Origin: Nannocystis punicea
Lineage (GTDB): Bacteria > Myxococcota_A > Polyangia > Nannocystales > Nannocystaceae
Reading direction: 5' to 3'
Length of the DNA: 64,000 nucleotides
Assembly (NCBI RefSeq): GCF_026965555.1
Contig: NZ_CP114040.1
Coordinates: 12,416,001-12,480,000 of the forward strand
Part shown: positions 9,476 through 17,196 of the stretch, in pieces
Position numbering within the stretch: position 1 is the stretch's first letter
Layout of the letters: each line of letters opens with the position of its first letter
Notes under the pieces: model-generated
Seen by the model: only the letters and a program-made list of their open reading frames with translations
Database searches by the model: none
Told to the model about the DNA's origin: nothing
Translations under genes and position numbers: made by a program

Positions 9476-9741
9476 GGGACATGCTCCTTGGGGCATGCTC
9501 TGCCCACCACCGGCGCGCGACGACGTGCCCCGTGCGTCCTCGTCGCTCGTCGAGCCTCGCTCGCGGCCCCACGAGGTCCTGCTCGGCCGCCGCTCGAAAC
9601 GAACTGTCCCTCAAGACATGTCCCGTACACCATCACGAAAGTCCAAGTTTAATAAAGTCGCGCTCGCCGTCCATTGCGACGGGCCCCCCGCGCGTCGGCG
9701 GCCCGGCGCCGCGGCGGGGTGCCGCCGCGTTCGCGAAGATT
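9476..9741. other. gap between the two HTTM loci, with palindrome variants
   Basis: The gap holds the palindrome variants GGGACATGCTCCTTGGGGCA (9476-9495) and CTGTCCCTCAAGACATG (from 9605). The AT-rich stretch 9645-9660 (AAGTTTAATAAAG) stands out against the GC background and could be part of a promoter for the divided pair on the minus strand. I see no gene. Confidence 0.4.
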
Positions 9742-12312
9742 CTACTCGCCATCGCCACCTCCCTCGTCCTCGGCGCCGCGGGCGGGCTCCGGCGTCTCGG
9801 CCGCGGCAGGCGCGGCGGGCGTGGCAGGCGTGGCGACGCTGGTGGTGCGGGGCTGGGGGCTGCCGCCCCAGTCGCGGCGGGAGGCCCAGCTGCGGCGGCG
9901 CTGCTCGGCCTGGCGGGCCTGCTTCTCCTGGGCGGCCTCGAGCTCGCGGAGGTCGGCCTCGTCGAGCTCGACGCCGTAGCGCTGCTTCAGGACCGCGGGC
10001 AGCTGGCCGTTCTTGAGGCAGGTGTGGGTCTCGAGCAGCTCGTAGCTGGCCTTGAGGTCCTTGGGCCGATACCAGCCCTTGGCGGCGACCTGCTCGGGGG
10101 TGGGGATCTTCGTGGTGATCCGCCAGGTCTCGACCCTGGCCGCGGGGGTGCCGTAGTCGATGAACCAGTTGCGGCAGACGAAGAACGACCACGGCCGCAG
10201 GTACGACTTGCCCTTGCCGATCATGCGCCGATGCATCTTGCGCATGCGGTCGTTCCAGATCCACGGGAACGGGCGGTAGCTGTAGCTGTTGTAGCCGATG
10301 TCCCAGCGGGTCCCGTCGGGCAGGACCACCACCGTCTTCATGAACGTGTTGGCCCGCGGCGGGTTGGGCGCGAACATGTTCCAGCTCTGCGAGGTGCCGG
10401 TGACGCTGAGGTAGCTGCCGTACACCGCCCGCGCCCCCGACCGCCACGAGCTGAACACGTTGCTGCTCGGGAACAGGCTCAGCGCGACGGCGCTGAAGTG
10501 CCAGGTCACGCAGCCGAGCGCGACCGCCCGGTAGAGCGCGCCGCCGGCCAGCCCCGGCGCACCGCCCGGCGCCGCGCTGCGTGGCACTTCGGACATGCCC
10601 TTGAAGACATGTCGCAAAGGCCTGGCGAACAGGCGGAACACCACGGCGACGGCGGCGACCAGGCCGAGCCAGGCGTAGACGAGGGTGCCGACGTCACGAT
10701 CGCCGCCGATCCGCTTGTAGACGATCGCCAGCAGGAGCAGGCCGAGGACCACGACGATCGCGTCGGGGATCGTGCGGCCGCGCGCGGGCAGGTCCTCGGG
10801 CCGCTGGGCCGGGCCGAACCACTGCTCGCCGCTCGCCGGGAGGATCCGCCGCAGGCCGGTGCGCCGGGCCTGCCGCCACAGCCAGTGCAACGCCGCGGCG
10901 ATCTCCTCGCCGCGCAGCCACGCGACGTAGACCATCAGCATGATGAACGGGAACATGCCGATGTTCATGAACAGGATCAGGAAGCCGTGGAAGACGACGC
11001 CGAGGCCGAGCCACAGCCGGCGCCCGAGCAGCCACCGCTGCACGAACGCCTGATCGATCGTCCACCGACGCACGCGCAGCGGCCAGCGCCCGAGCGCGAA
11101 CCAGGCCGCGATCAGCAGCGGCACGACCACGCCCATGGCGATGTGCACCCGGAACACCCCGGCGCTGACGATCGCGGCCGCCTGCTCCGGCTGGTTCTTC
11201 GGCAGCTCGCCCACGTACGGGTAGGCGAGCACGCTGATGCGGTAGAGCGCGAGGTAGCCGAGCACCAGCGCGAGGCGGCCGAGCCAGCGGCGCCACGGCC
11301 GGTCCTGGGCGACAAACCACGGCTGGTCGCGGTGGCGCAGCTGGAACCCGAGGATCGCGCCGAGCATGGCGATCGCGAAGTGCTCCTCCCACCAGCGCGT
11401 CACCCACGTCATCAGCCGGAACAGGTTGGTCCCGAACACCGCCGAGACCTGCTGCGTCCAGTCCTCGAAGCGGTAGAAGTGGTCCATGTTGAGCGCGTAG
11501 TAGAGCGCGTCGCCCTGGACCCACACGTTGCCGGTCTTGACGATGCCGGTGGCGGTGTAGATCGCCACCAGCTGGGCCATGATGAGGTAGCGCGGCCAGC
11601 TCGGGACCAGGCGGTAGACCGGCTGCTTGCCCGGCTGCGCCGGCTCACCGACCTCCTGCAGCTTGCCCGCGCGCCGCAGCAGCTTGCAGCGGACCCAGTT
11701 GTCGACGCTCCACGCGTCGCCGGTGCGGGCGAAGATCAGCACCCACCACAGGGTGCGGTACACGGTGTCGGTGCCCTCGAGGTAGAGGCCGTTGTGGTTG
11801 TAGATGCTGCACACCAGCAGCCACGAGAGGACGCCGGTGAGGCGCGAGAGGACGCCGGCCGCGTACAGCAGCAGGACCCCGAAGATCGCGTACATCACCC
11901 AATCGACGCCGTCGGGCGACGACCAGAAGTAGAACAGCGAGTGCTTGCCCCACAGGTACTTGAGGACAGCCCAGTTGTCGAGGAAGCCGTCCTCCGGGGT
12001 CCAGCCGAGCAGCGCCGAGCTGCCGAACCGCGAGCGGATCTCGTCGAGGTCGTAGAGGCCCTCGTCGCTCCACAACATGCGCCAGTACGGCTTCAGGTTC
12101 CAGAAGCACTGGATCGTCATCAGCGCGGTGCCGATCCTCAAGGTCGCGAACATGCGCGGGTCCTCGAGCGCGAGCAGGCTGCGCCGGATCCACTCCATCC
12201 GCGTCGCCGCCCACGCCAGGGTCGCCACCACCACCGCCAGACACAGCCAGCCGACGTGGCTGCCGAGCTCGGGGGGGACGCGGCTGAAGTCGAGCGCCTC
12301 GGGTGCCAACAT
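9742..12312 (-). CDS. fused HTTM domain and partner domain in one chain
   Basis: An 856-residue membrane protein. The first 520 residues repeat the HTTM architecture of the gene at 6741-8522: FATLRIGTALMTIQCFW, LWSDEGLYDLDE, GVLSWLLVCSIYNHNGLYLEGTD, then ATGIVKTGNVWVQGDALYYALNMDHFYRF. After an extra membrane segment (AIVVVLGLLLLAIVYKRIG) the chain continues with SQSWNMFAPNPPRANTF (about residues 637-652) and FPWIWNDRMRKMHRRMIGKGKSYLRPWSFFVCRNW, the same partner domain as the separate protein at 8522-9475. It is therefore a gene fusion of the divided pair, giving strong evidence that the two proteins form one complex. The C-terminus is Ala/Pro-rich and disordered. Confidence 0.85.
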   Translation of the reverse strand: MLAPEALDFSRVPPELGSHVGWLCLAVVVATLAWAATRMEWIRRSLLALEDPRMFATLRIGTALMTIQCFWNLKPYWRMLWSDEGLYDLDEIRSRFGSSALLGWTPEDGFLDNWAVLKYLWGKHSLFYFWSSPDGVDWVMYAIFGVLLLYAAGVLSRLTGVLSWLLVCSIYNHNGLYLEGTDTVYRTLWWVLIFARTGDAWSVDNWVRCKLLRRAGKLQEVGEPAQPGKQPVYRLVPSWPRYLIMAQLVAIYTATGIVKTGNVWVQGDALYYALNMDHFYRFEDWTQQVSAVFGTNLFRLMTWVTRWWEEHFAIAMLGAILGFQLRHRDQPWFVAQDRPWRRWLGRLALVLGYLALYRISVLAYPYVGELPKNQPEQAAAIVSAGVFRVHIAMGVVVPLLIAAWFALGRWPLRVRRWTIDQAFVQRWLLGRRLWLGLGVVFHGFLILFMNIGMFPFIMLMVYVAWLRGEEIAAALHWLWRQARRTGLRRILPASGEQWFGPAQRPEDLPARGRTIPDAIVVVLGLLLLAIVYKRIGGDRDVGTLVYAWLGLVAAVAVVFRLFARPLRHVFKGMSEVPRSAAPGGAPGLAGGALYRAVALGCVTWHFSAVALSLFPSSNVFSSWRSGARAVYGSYLSVTGTSQSWNMFAPNPPRANTFMKTVVVLPDGTRWDIGYNSYSYRPFPWIWNDRMRKMHRRMIGKGKSYLRPWSFFVCRNWFIDYGTPAARVETWRITTKIPTPEQVAAKGWYRPKDLKASYELLETHTCLKNGQLPAVLKQRYGVELDEADLRELEAAQEKQARQAEQRRRSWASRRDWGGSPQPRTTSVATPATPAAPAAAETPEPARGAEDEGGGDGE

Positions 12313-12549
12313 CGGGTGAGGCCGCCGACACTAGCACGCCGGGGGCCCTCGCCAGAGCCTGATCCGTATCCGCAAAATTTGCGCGATGGGCACAATAGAG
12401 GCTACTGGCGCGGCCTGGACCGGTGATTCTGCCGGAGGGTCAGGGTCGGGCGCGCGCCGCTCGTGAGCTGTCCGAAGGGACATCTTGGTCGGGCGGATCC
12501 GTCACGCAGAGGCTTTCGCGGGCGGCCTGGTTCGCGGTACAGGAGAGTG
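12313..12549. other. divergent intergenic region
   Basis: Lies between the fused HTTM gene (minus) and the thioredoxin-like gene (plus). It contains an AT-richer patch near 12372-12405 (CAAAATTTGCGCG, then CACAATAGAGG) that could hold promoter elements, and one exact palindrome at 12469. I cannot assign promoter boxes with confidence. Confidence 0.4.
12469..12482. repeat. iterated palindrome TGTCC-GAAG-GGACA
   Basis: Exact intergenic copy, 68 bp ahead of the thioredoxin-like gene. Confidence 0.85.
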
Positions 12550-13059
12550 ATGCCTTGGAGCAGGCGGCGGGTGTTGGGGCTCGTGGCGGCGGCGGCGGGT
12601 TGTCGGCCGTCGGAGATGCCGCCGTCGGCGCCGACCAGCCTGCTCGGGGAGCTGGCGCCGCAGTTCTCGCGGCGGGGCCTCGACGGGCGGGTGGTCGACC
12701 TGGCGGCGCTGCGCGACCGGGTGGTGGTGGTCGAGTTCTTCGCCCGCTACTGCGAGCCGTGCTGGAAGCACCTGCCCAAGGTCCGGCGCTGGGCCGCGCG
12801 GCAGCGCGACGTCGCGGTGATCGGGATCGGCGCCGACGAGTTCGCCGGCGACACCCAGGCGATGGTGCGCGCGCTCGGGGTCGACTTCCCGGTCGTCCAC
12901 GACAGCGGTCTCGTGCTCACCGCCCGCTTCCGGGTCGACAAGATCCCCTCCACCCTGGTCCTCGACCGCGGCGGGCGGGTCCGCTGGCGCTCCTTCCCCG
13001 GCGACGGCGTCGGGGCGATGGACCGGGCCGTCCTGGCGGTCCGCCGCGCGCGCGATTGA
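12550..13059 (+). CDS. TlpA-like thioredoxin-fold lipoprotein
   Basis: A 169-residue thiol-disulfide oxidoreductase of the TlpA/ResA/AhpC-TSA group, predicted to act in the periplasm. ATG at 12550 has AGGAG a few bases upstream and gives MPWSRRRVLGLVAAAAGC, an arginine-rich start with a lipobox Cys at residue 18. The thioredoxin domain follows: VVVVEFFARYCEPCWKHLPKVRRW contains the CxxC pair (CEPC, about residues 68-71), and KIPSTLVLDRGGRVRW contains the cis-Pro loop. The gene ends 15 bp before the GTG of the SUMF1-domain lipoprotein, so the two are probably one unit. An alternative GTG lies one codon earlier. Confidence 0.85.
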   Translation: MPWSRRRVLGLVAAAAGCRPSEMPPSAPTSLLGELAPQFSRRGLDGRVVDLAALRDRVVVVEFFARYCEPCWKHLPKVRRWAARQRDVAVIGIGADEFAGDTQAMVRALGVDFPVVHDSGLVLTARFRVDKIPSTLVLDRGGRVRWRSFPGDGVGAMDRAVLAVRRARD

Positions 13060-13073
13060 GGTACGCTGGCAGG

Positions 13074-14654
13074 GTGTCCGCCCCCCGTCCGGCCGCGCTC
13101 GCGTTCGGGTTCGCCGCTCTCCTGTCCGTAGGGCCAGGTTGTCGCAACGCCAACCTCGCCAGCGCCATGGCGCAGACGCCGAGCTACGAGCCGGAGGATC
13201 AGACCCGCTGCGGGGTCGCGCGCAGCCACGCGCGGCCGCTGATCATCGAGTGGCCCGCGCACGACCGCAGCGAGCTCGAGACCCTGGTGGCCGAGGGTGA
13301 GCGGATGGTCGCGGTCCGCTACGCGGGCTGCGAGATGGAGCTGCTGCGCGGCTGCACTGCGCCGGGCAGCTACCGCTACCAGGGCGTGCAGCCGAAGCGC
13401 GAGGACTACCTGTTCAAGCGGGCCGACGACCTGTACGCCAAGATCCCGCTCGGCGCGGCCAACCTCGAGGCGGAGCTCGAGCGCCACGGGGCGCTGACTC
13501 TCGGCATGACCGTGGTGGGCCGCTGGCAGGGCGGGCACGGGCGGCCGGCGCGGGTCGACCTGCGCGGCGACTGCGAGCGGGCGACGCACGTGATCTCCGG
13601 GCTCTCGGTCGGGGCGTTTCGCCTGTCCTCCGAGGCAGGTGCGGAGATCCGCGGCGAGGCCAAGTGGATGAACATGGGCGGCGGGGCCGGCTCGTCGGCG
13701 GCGCGCGGCCTGGTGCGCAGCGACGGCGACCTCGGGTCCTGCGGCGACGACCGCGAGGACGGCCCGCCGAGCCGCTGCCGGGCGCTGCTGCGGGTCGAGG
13801 TCGAGGCGATCCGCGAGCCCGCCGAGGTCGCGGCGGCGCGGGCCCGTCAGGTGTGCCCGGGCGACGCGGCGCTGGTCGAGGGCGGCCGCTTCCGCGCCAG
13901 CGTCGGCGGCCAGGTCGAGGTCGCCGACTTCTGCCTCGACCGCGAGGAGGTGCGCGTGGCCGACTACGCCGCCTGCGCCGCCAAGGGCCCCTGCTCCGAG
14001 GCCGCCACCAGCGCCCGCTACAAGAGCTCGAGCGCCGAGCTCGAGTGGGCCAGCTCGCAGTGCAACGGCGACCGCGGCGGCAGGCGGCGCCACCCCGTCA
14101 ACTGCATCAGCTGGAACCAGGCCGCCGCCTACTGCCAGTGGGTCGGCGGCCGCCTGCCGACCGAGGTCGAGTGGGAGTGGGCCGCCCGCGGCGGCGAGCA
14201 GGAGCGCACCTACGCCTGGGGCGAGCAGGAGCCGGGGCCGCGGCTGGTCAACGCCTGCGGGGAGGAGTGCGCGCGGGCGCGGACGCGGCTGCAGCCCGAG
14301 CTCAAGCATGGCCTGAAGGACATGCCCCCGGAGACATGGCTCAAGTTACACAACAAGAGCGACGGCGAGGTCGGCACCGCGCGGGTCGGCAGCTACGGCG
14401 CCGGCCGCGGCCGCGGCCAGCTGGCGGACCTGGCCGGCAACGTGTGGGAGTGGACCGCGAGCGCGGAGATCTCCTACCAGACCGGCGAGGAGCAGCAGAT
14501 CGGCTGGGGCGGGCCCGACACCGGCCGCCGGGCCACCCGCGGCGGCGGCTTCCTGTCGACCGACGACGCCGACGTGCGCACCACCGCCCGCCGCCTGCGC
14601 GACGTGAAAGACCGCCGCCCCGACCTCGGCTTCCGCTGCGCCTACGACCCGTGA
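13074..14654 (+). CDS. lipoprotein with C-terminal SUMF1/FGE-like domain, probably non-catalytic
   Basis: A 526-residue predicted lipoprotein. I place the start at GTG 13074, which gives a signal peptide ending LLSVGPGC; the frame is open upstream but antisense-like there. Residues 25-255 are of unknown fold and rich in acidic and Cys residues. From about residue 260 there is a formylglycine-generating-enzyme-like (SUMF1) domain: VNCISWNQAAAYCQWVGGRL, then PTEVEWEWAARGG, ADLAGNVWEWTAS and LGFRCAYD. In true FGE two Cys follow the RGGS motif; here the segment is RGGGFLSTDDADVR with neither Cys, so cofactor-forming activity is unlikely and a binding role is more plausible. An insertion-like loop GLKDMPPETWLK (about 14310-14345) is built from palindrome half-sites. 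Confidence 0.83.
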   Translation: MSAPRPAALAFGFAALLSVGPGCRNANLASAMAQTPSYEPEDQTRCGVARSHARPLIIEWPAHDRSELETLVAEGERMVAVRYAGCEMELLRGCTAPGSYRYQGVQPKREDYLFKRADDLYAKIPLGAANLEAELERHGALTLGMTVVGRWQGGHGRPARVDLRGDCERATHVISGLSVGAFRLSSEAGAEIRGEAKWMNMGGGAGSSAARGLVRSDGDLGSCGDDREDGPPSRCRALLRVEVEAIREPAEVAAARARQVCPGDAALVEGGRFRASVGGQVEVADFCLDREEVRVADYAACAAKGPCSEAATSARYKSSSAELEWASSQCNGDRGGRRRHPVNCISWNQAAAYCQWVGGRLPTEVEWEWAARGGEQERTYAWGEQEPGPRLVNACGEECARARTRLQPELKHGLKDMPPETWLKLHNKSDGEVGTARVGSYGAGRGRGQLADLAGNVWEWTASAEISYQTGEEQQIGWGGPDTGRRATRGGGFLSTDDADVRTTARRLRDVKDRRPDLGFRCAYDP

Positions 14655-15130
14655 GGGTCACGTCTGGCTGCATGTCCCGAAGGACAGGCGACATGGCACC
14701 GCGCTCACACGCGTGAACGCCAGACTGCGTGAGGCCTGGTCGGCCGAATGTCCCAAAGGACATGCGGCCTGCTCTCGCGCCGGAGCCAGTCCCGCCCGCT
14801 TCATCATGCGCGGCAGGCAGGGCTCACGACCTTGTCCTGAAGGACAGGCAACCAGGCCTCGCGCTCACACGCGTGAACGCCGATTTGCGTGAGGCCTGGC
14901 TCAGACGCATGTCCCAAAGGACATGCGACCTGCGTCGCGATATGGCCCCGCCAGCTTCCTCATCCGCGGCATGCAGGGCTCACGACCTTGTCCCGAAGGA
15001 CAGGCAACCAGGCCTCGCGCTCACGCGCGTGAACGCCGGTCTGCGTGAGGCCTGGTCGGCCGCATGTCTTACAGGACAGGCGGTCTGCGCCCGAGTCGGC
15101 CCCGCCGCTTCCTCATGCGAGGCATGCACG
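14655..15130. repeat. three tandem units of about 158 bp, each with two iterated palindromes
   Basis: Non-coding array. Units repeat GCTCACACGCGTGAACGCC, GTGAGGCCTGG and GGCTCACGACCTTGTCC in the same order. Palindromes start at 14673, 14749, 14833, 14910, 14989 and 15065, alternating about 76-84 bp apart, so the unit length is about 155-161 bp. Five of the six are exact TGTCC-N4-GGACA; the last is TGTCTTACAGGACA. Every frame across it is repeat-derived and none looks like a protein. Confidence 0.85.
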
Positions 15131-15615
15131 GCTCACGACCTGCGCGAGCTGCTGTCCACTGTTGGTCGCGCCGCACTCGCCGCCAGGCGTCGACCCTCCC
15201 CGCACGACGACAAGCGGGGCCGGCGACGCTCTCCCCAGGCGGGCACGGAGCGGCGGAGTGGGACGCAGGCGGGAGGGGCCGCAGGCAACCGCGCGCAGGC
15301 GCCATCGTCCGCGAAACGCATACGAACATGTCCTCAAGGTCAGATCACGTTCGAAGCCGAAGGGCGCCGAGCACGTTGCCTGGGAGGGCCCCGCCGTGGC
15401 GAGGGACCCGCTCCGCCGCTCCGTGCCCGCCGTCACCCAGGCCTCCACGGCCCCGCGTCTTCGGGCCCGCGTCTTCAGGCCCGCGTCTTCGGGCCCGCGT
15501 CTCTGGGCCCGCGTCTTCGGGCGCGCCTCTCTCAAGCAAGGCCCGCTCTCGAGGCCGTCGAGCCATGTGGCCTGAAGGACATCTTGCGCCAGCCGAAGAT
15601 CGGCCTGTCCCGAAG
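15131..15615. other. intergenic stretch with short repeats, no gene recognised
   Basis: Between 15455 and 15535 there are five imperfect tandem copies of a 15-bp word, CGCGTCTTCGGGCCC. Palindrome variants occur at about 15328 (TGTCCTCAAGG) and 15566-15612 (CTGAAGGACATC, CTGTCCCGAAG). The remainder is GC-rich and shows no recognisable protein. Confidence 0.55.
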
Positions 15616-16233
15616 TCACCACGGGCACTTCGGGCGGCAGGTCGCTTTGAGGCAGCCGGTCAGCGGCTTCCACAGGCCATACGACGGGCCCTCGGTGCCC
15701 CCCCACAGGTTGACCGTCGTCTCGCACGGCTCCTGGCACTCGAGGTCGTAGCAGCCGTTGATCTGAGCGCACTGCTGGATCGCGGTGCAGCCGGGGTCGG
15801 CGTGGCAGGCATCCCACAGCATCAGGCAGGCGGTGCAGATGCATTCGCTGCACTCGTCGCCGGGGTCGACCTCGGCGAGGCAGGCCTCGACCGGGTCGGG
15901 CATGGTCGTGCTGCCGGTCTCGCCGGTGGTGGTCTCGTCGCCGGTGGTCGCGGTCGTGCTCGTCGTGCTCGTGCTGCTGCTCGCGGCCTCGCCGGTGCTC
16001 GTGGTCGAGGTCGTGCTGCTGCCGCTCTCGCCCTCGCTCGCGCTGCCGCTCGCCCCCTCGCTGCCGCTGCTCGCGCTGCTCGAAGTCGAGCTCTCGGCGG
16101 TGCCGGTCGAGACGCTGGTGACCGCGGTCGTGACTCCGGTGACCATGGTGGAGCCGCCGCCGTCCTGGCGGCAGGCGGCCAGAACAGCGAGGAACGCGGC
16201 GAGGACGGGGGCGGCGAGGGGGAGCCGGACCAT
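15616..16233 (-). CDS. Cys-rich lipoprotein with Ser/Thr stalk (paralogue of the next gene)
   Basis: A 205-residue lipoprotein. I use ATG at 16233: MVRLPLAAPVLAAFLAVLAAC is a complete lipoprotein signal, whereas the longer frame upstream runs into the terminator of the neighbour. After the Cys, about 80 residues are almost only Ser, Thr, Gly and Glu, a surface stalk. The head (about residues 110-205) is Cys-rich: CLAEVDPGDECSECICTACL, then CHADPGCTAIQQCAQINGC, then CQEPC and a C-terminal CLKATCRPKC. The Cys spacing matches the head of the lipoprotein at 16394-17050, so the two are diverged tandem duplicates. Function unknown; cysteines are probably disulfide-bonded. Confidence 0.8.
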   Translation of the reverse strand: MVRLPLAAPVLAAFLAVLAACRQDGGGSTMVTGVTTAVTSVSTGTAESSTSSSASSGSEGASGSASEGESGSSTTSTTSTGEAASSSTSTTSTTATTGDETTTGETGSTTMPDPVEACLAEVDPGDECSECICTACLMLWDACHADPGCTAIQQCAQINGCYDLECQEPCETTVNLWGGTEGPSYGLWKPLTGCLKATCRPKCPW

Positions 16234-16310
16234 GTGGGCTCGACGATATCCGCTCGCATCCGCGCCGGTCAAAATCGCGCGGGAGGCGCGAATGTGACCT
16301 CGCCCGGGGG

Positions 16311-16345
16311 CGAAAACAAACACCGGCGCAGGGGCTGCGCCGGTG
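16311..16345 (-). terminator. intrinsic terminator of the Cys-rich lipoprotein gene
   Basis: Perfect 11-bp stem CACCGGCGCAG/CTGCGCCGGTG with a 3-base loop (16321-16345). On the minus strand it is followed by TTTGTTTTCG. It lies 48 bp after the stop of the gene at 16394-17050 and is the clearest Rho-independent terminator in the window. Confidence 0.88.
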
Positions 16346-16393
16346 TGGAGCACCGGAGGGTTCAGGCCCGGTGCGAGGGGTGCGAGCCGGGGC

Positions 16394-17050
16394 TCAGCAC
16401 TGACCCTGGCACTGCTGGTCGACGCAGGTGCCGATCTGCTGGGCCAGCATGCCCGACGGGCCGAACGGTCCGCCGTTCATCTGGATGATGTCGCCGCACG
16501 GCCCGAGGCAGTCGATGCCGCCGCAGCCGGCCTCCTGGGCGCACTCGCGGATCGCCGTGCAGCCGGCGTCCGCCTCGCAGGCCTGCAGCTCCTCGAGGCA
16601 CTCGGTGCAGGCGCACTCGCCACACGGATCGCCCGGGTTCACGTTCTCGAGGCACTGCATCAGCTCGTCGTCGGTGGTGGTGCCGTCGGTCGTGGTGGTG
16701 GTGGTGCTCTCGGTCGTGGTGCCGGGCTCCTCCGTCGTCGTGCCGGGCTCTTCCGTCGTCGTGCTGGGCTCGGTCGTCGTCTCGGGCTCGACCGTCGTCG
16801 GCTCGACCGTCGTCGCCGGGGAGGTCGTCGTCGGGTCGTCGCCCGTGATCGAGGTGCCGGTGCCCTCGGTGGCGGTGGCGTCGGTCGTGCCCGGCTCGGT
16901 CGTGCCCGGCTCGGTCGTGCCGTTCGTCGTCGAGTCGGTGGTGCCCAGCGTCTCCTGCACGTTGGTGTCGGAGGTCTTGCCGTCGTCACCGCAGGCGCCG
17001 AGAGCGAGCAGGCTGAACGCCGTCATCGAGAAGAAGAAGTTGCGAATCAT
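16394..17050 (-). CDS. Cys-rich lipoprotein with Thr/Glu stalk
   Basis: A 218-residue lipoprotein. The start MIRNFFFSMTAFSLLALGAC gives a signal peptide and lipobox (Cys at 20). Residues 25-125 are Thr-rich with repeated TTEPGT and TTTEEPGT words. The head repeats the Cys pattern of the neighbouring lipoprotein: CLENVNPGDPCGECACTECL, then CEADAGCTAIRECAQEAGC, CLGPC, and ending CVDQQCQGQC. This arrangement is common among surface lipoproteins of Nannocystis-like myxobacteria, but I know of no assigned function. It has its own terminator downstream, so it is probably transcribed alone. Confidence 0.82.
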   Translation of the reverse strand: MIRNFFFSMTAFSLLALGACGDDGKTSDTNVQETLGTTDSTTNGTTEPGTTEPGTTDATATEGTGTSITGDDPTTTSPATTVEPTTVEPETTTEPSTTTEEPGTTTEEPGTTTESTTTTTTDGTTTDDELMQCLENVNPGDPCGECACTECLEELQACEADAGCTAIRECAQEAGCGGIDCLGPCGDIIQMNGGPFGPSGMLAQQIGTCVDQQCQGQC

Positions 17051-17196
17051 AGGTCAGTGCCTTTCTGATGGGCGCCAGGCGCCCTTTCCGCCGCACCCTA
17101 ACATGGCACCCGAGCAGGTGGGCCAGAAAGGAGCGAAAAAGCTCATCGCCACGCGTCAAGTGACGCGCTCCACAACGACGTAGCAGACTCGTCCGC

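Noticed and set aside
9473..9496. Upstream Met of the HTTM partner protein as its start
   Set aside because: It lies in a palindrome-like sequence and adds seven residues without a better ribosome site; MSHPAEQ at 9475 is preferred.
9481..12426. 981-codon open frame on the plus strand opposite the fused HTTM gene
   Set aside because: It has no recognisable motif and consists of Arg/Ala/Asp/His-rich antisense sequence, as expected opposite a GC-rich gene with strong third-position bias.
13074..14654. Active formylglycine-generating enzyme
   Set aside because: Both catalytic cysteines that follow the RGGS motif in true FGE are missing.
14729..15751. Open frames of 170-470 codons across the 158-bp array
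   Set aside because: They are made of repeat units and short words, lack ribosome sites and end at arbitrary points.
17078..17092. Hairpin GGGCGCCAGGCGCCC as a terminator
   Set aside because: It lies upstream of the minus-strand lipoprotein gene, has no T-tract on that strand, and no plus-strand gene reads into it.
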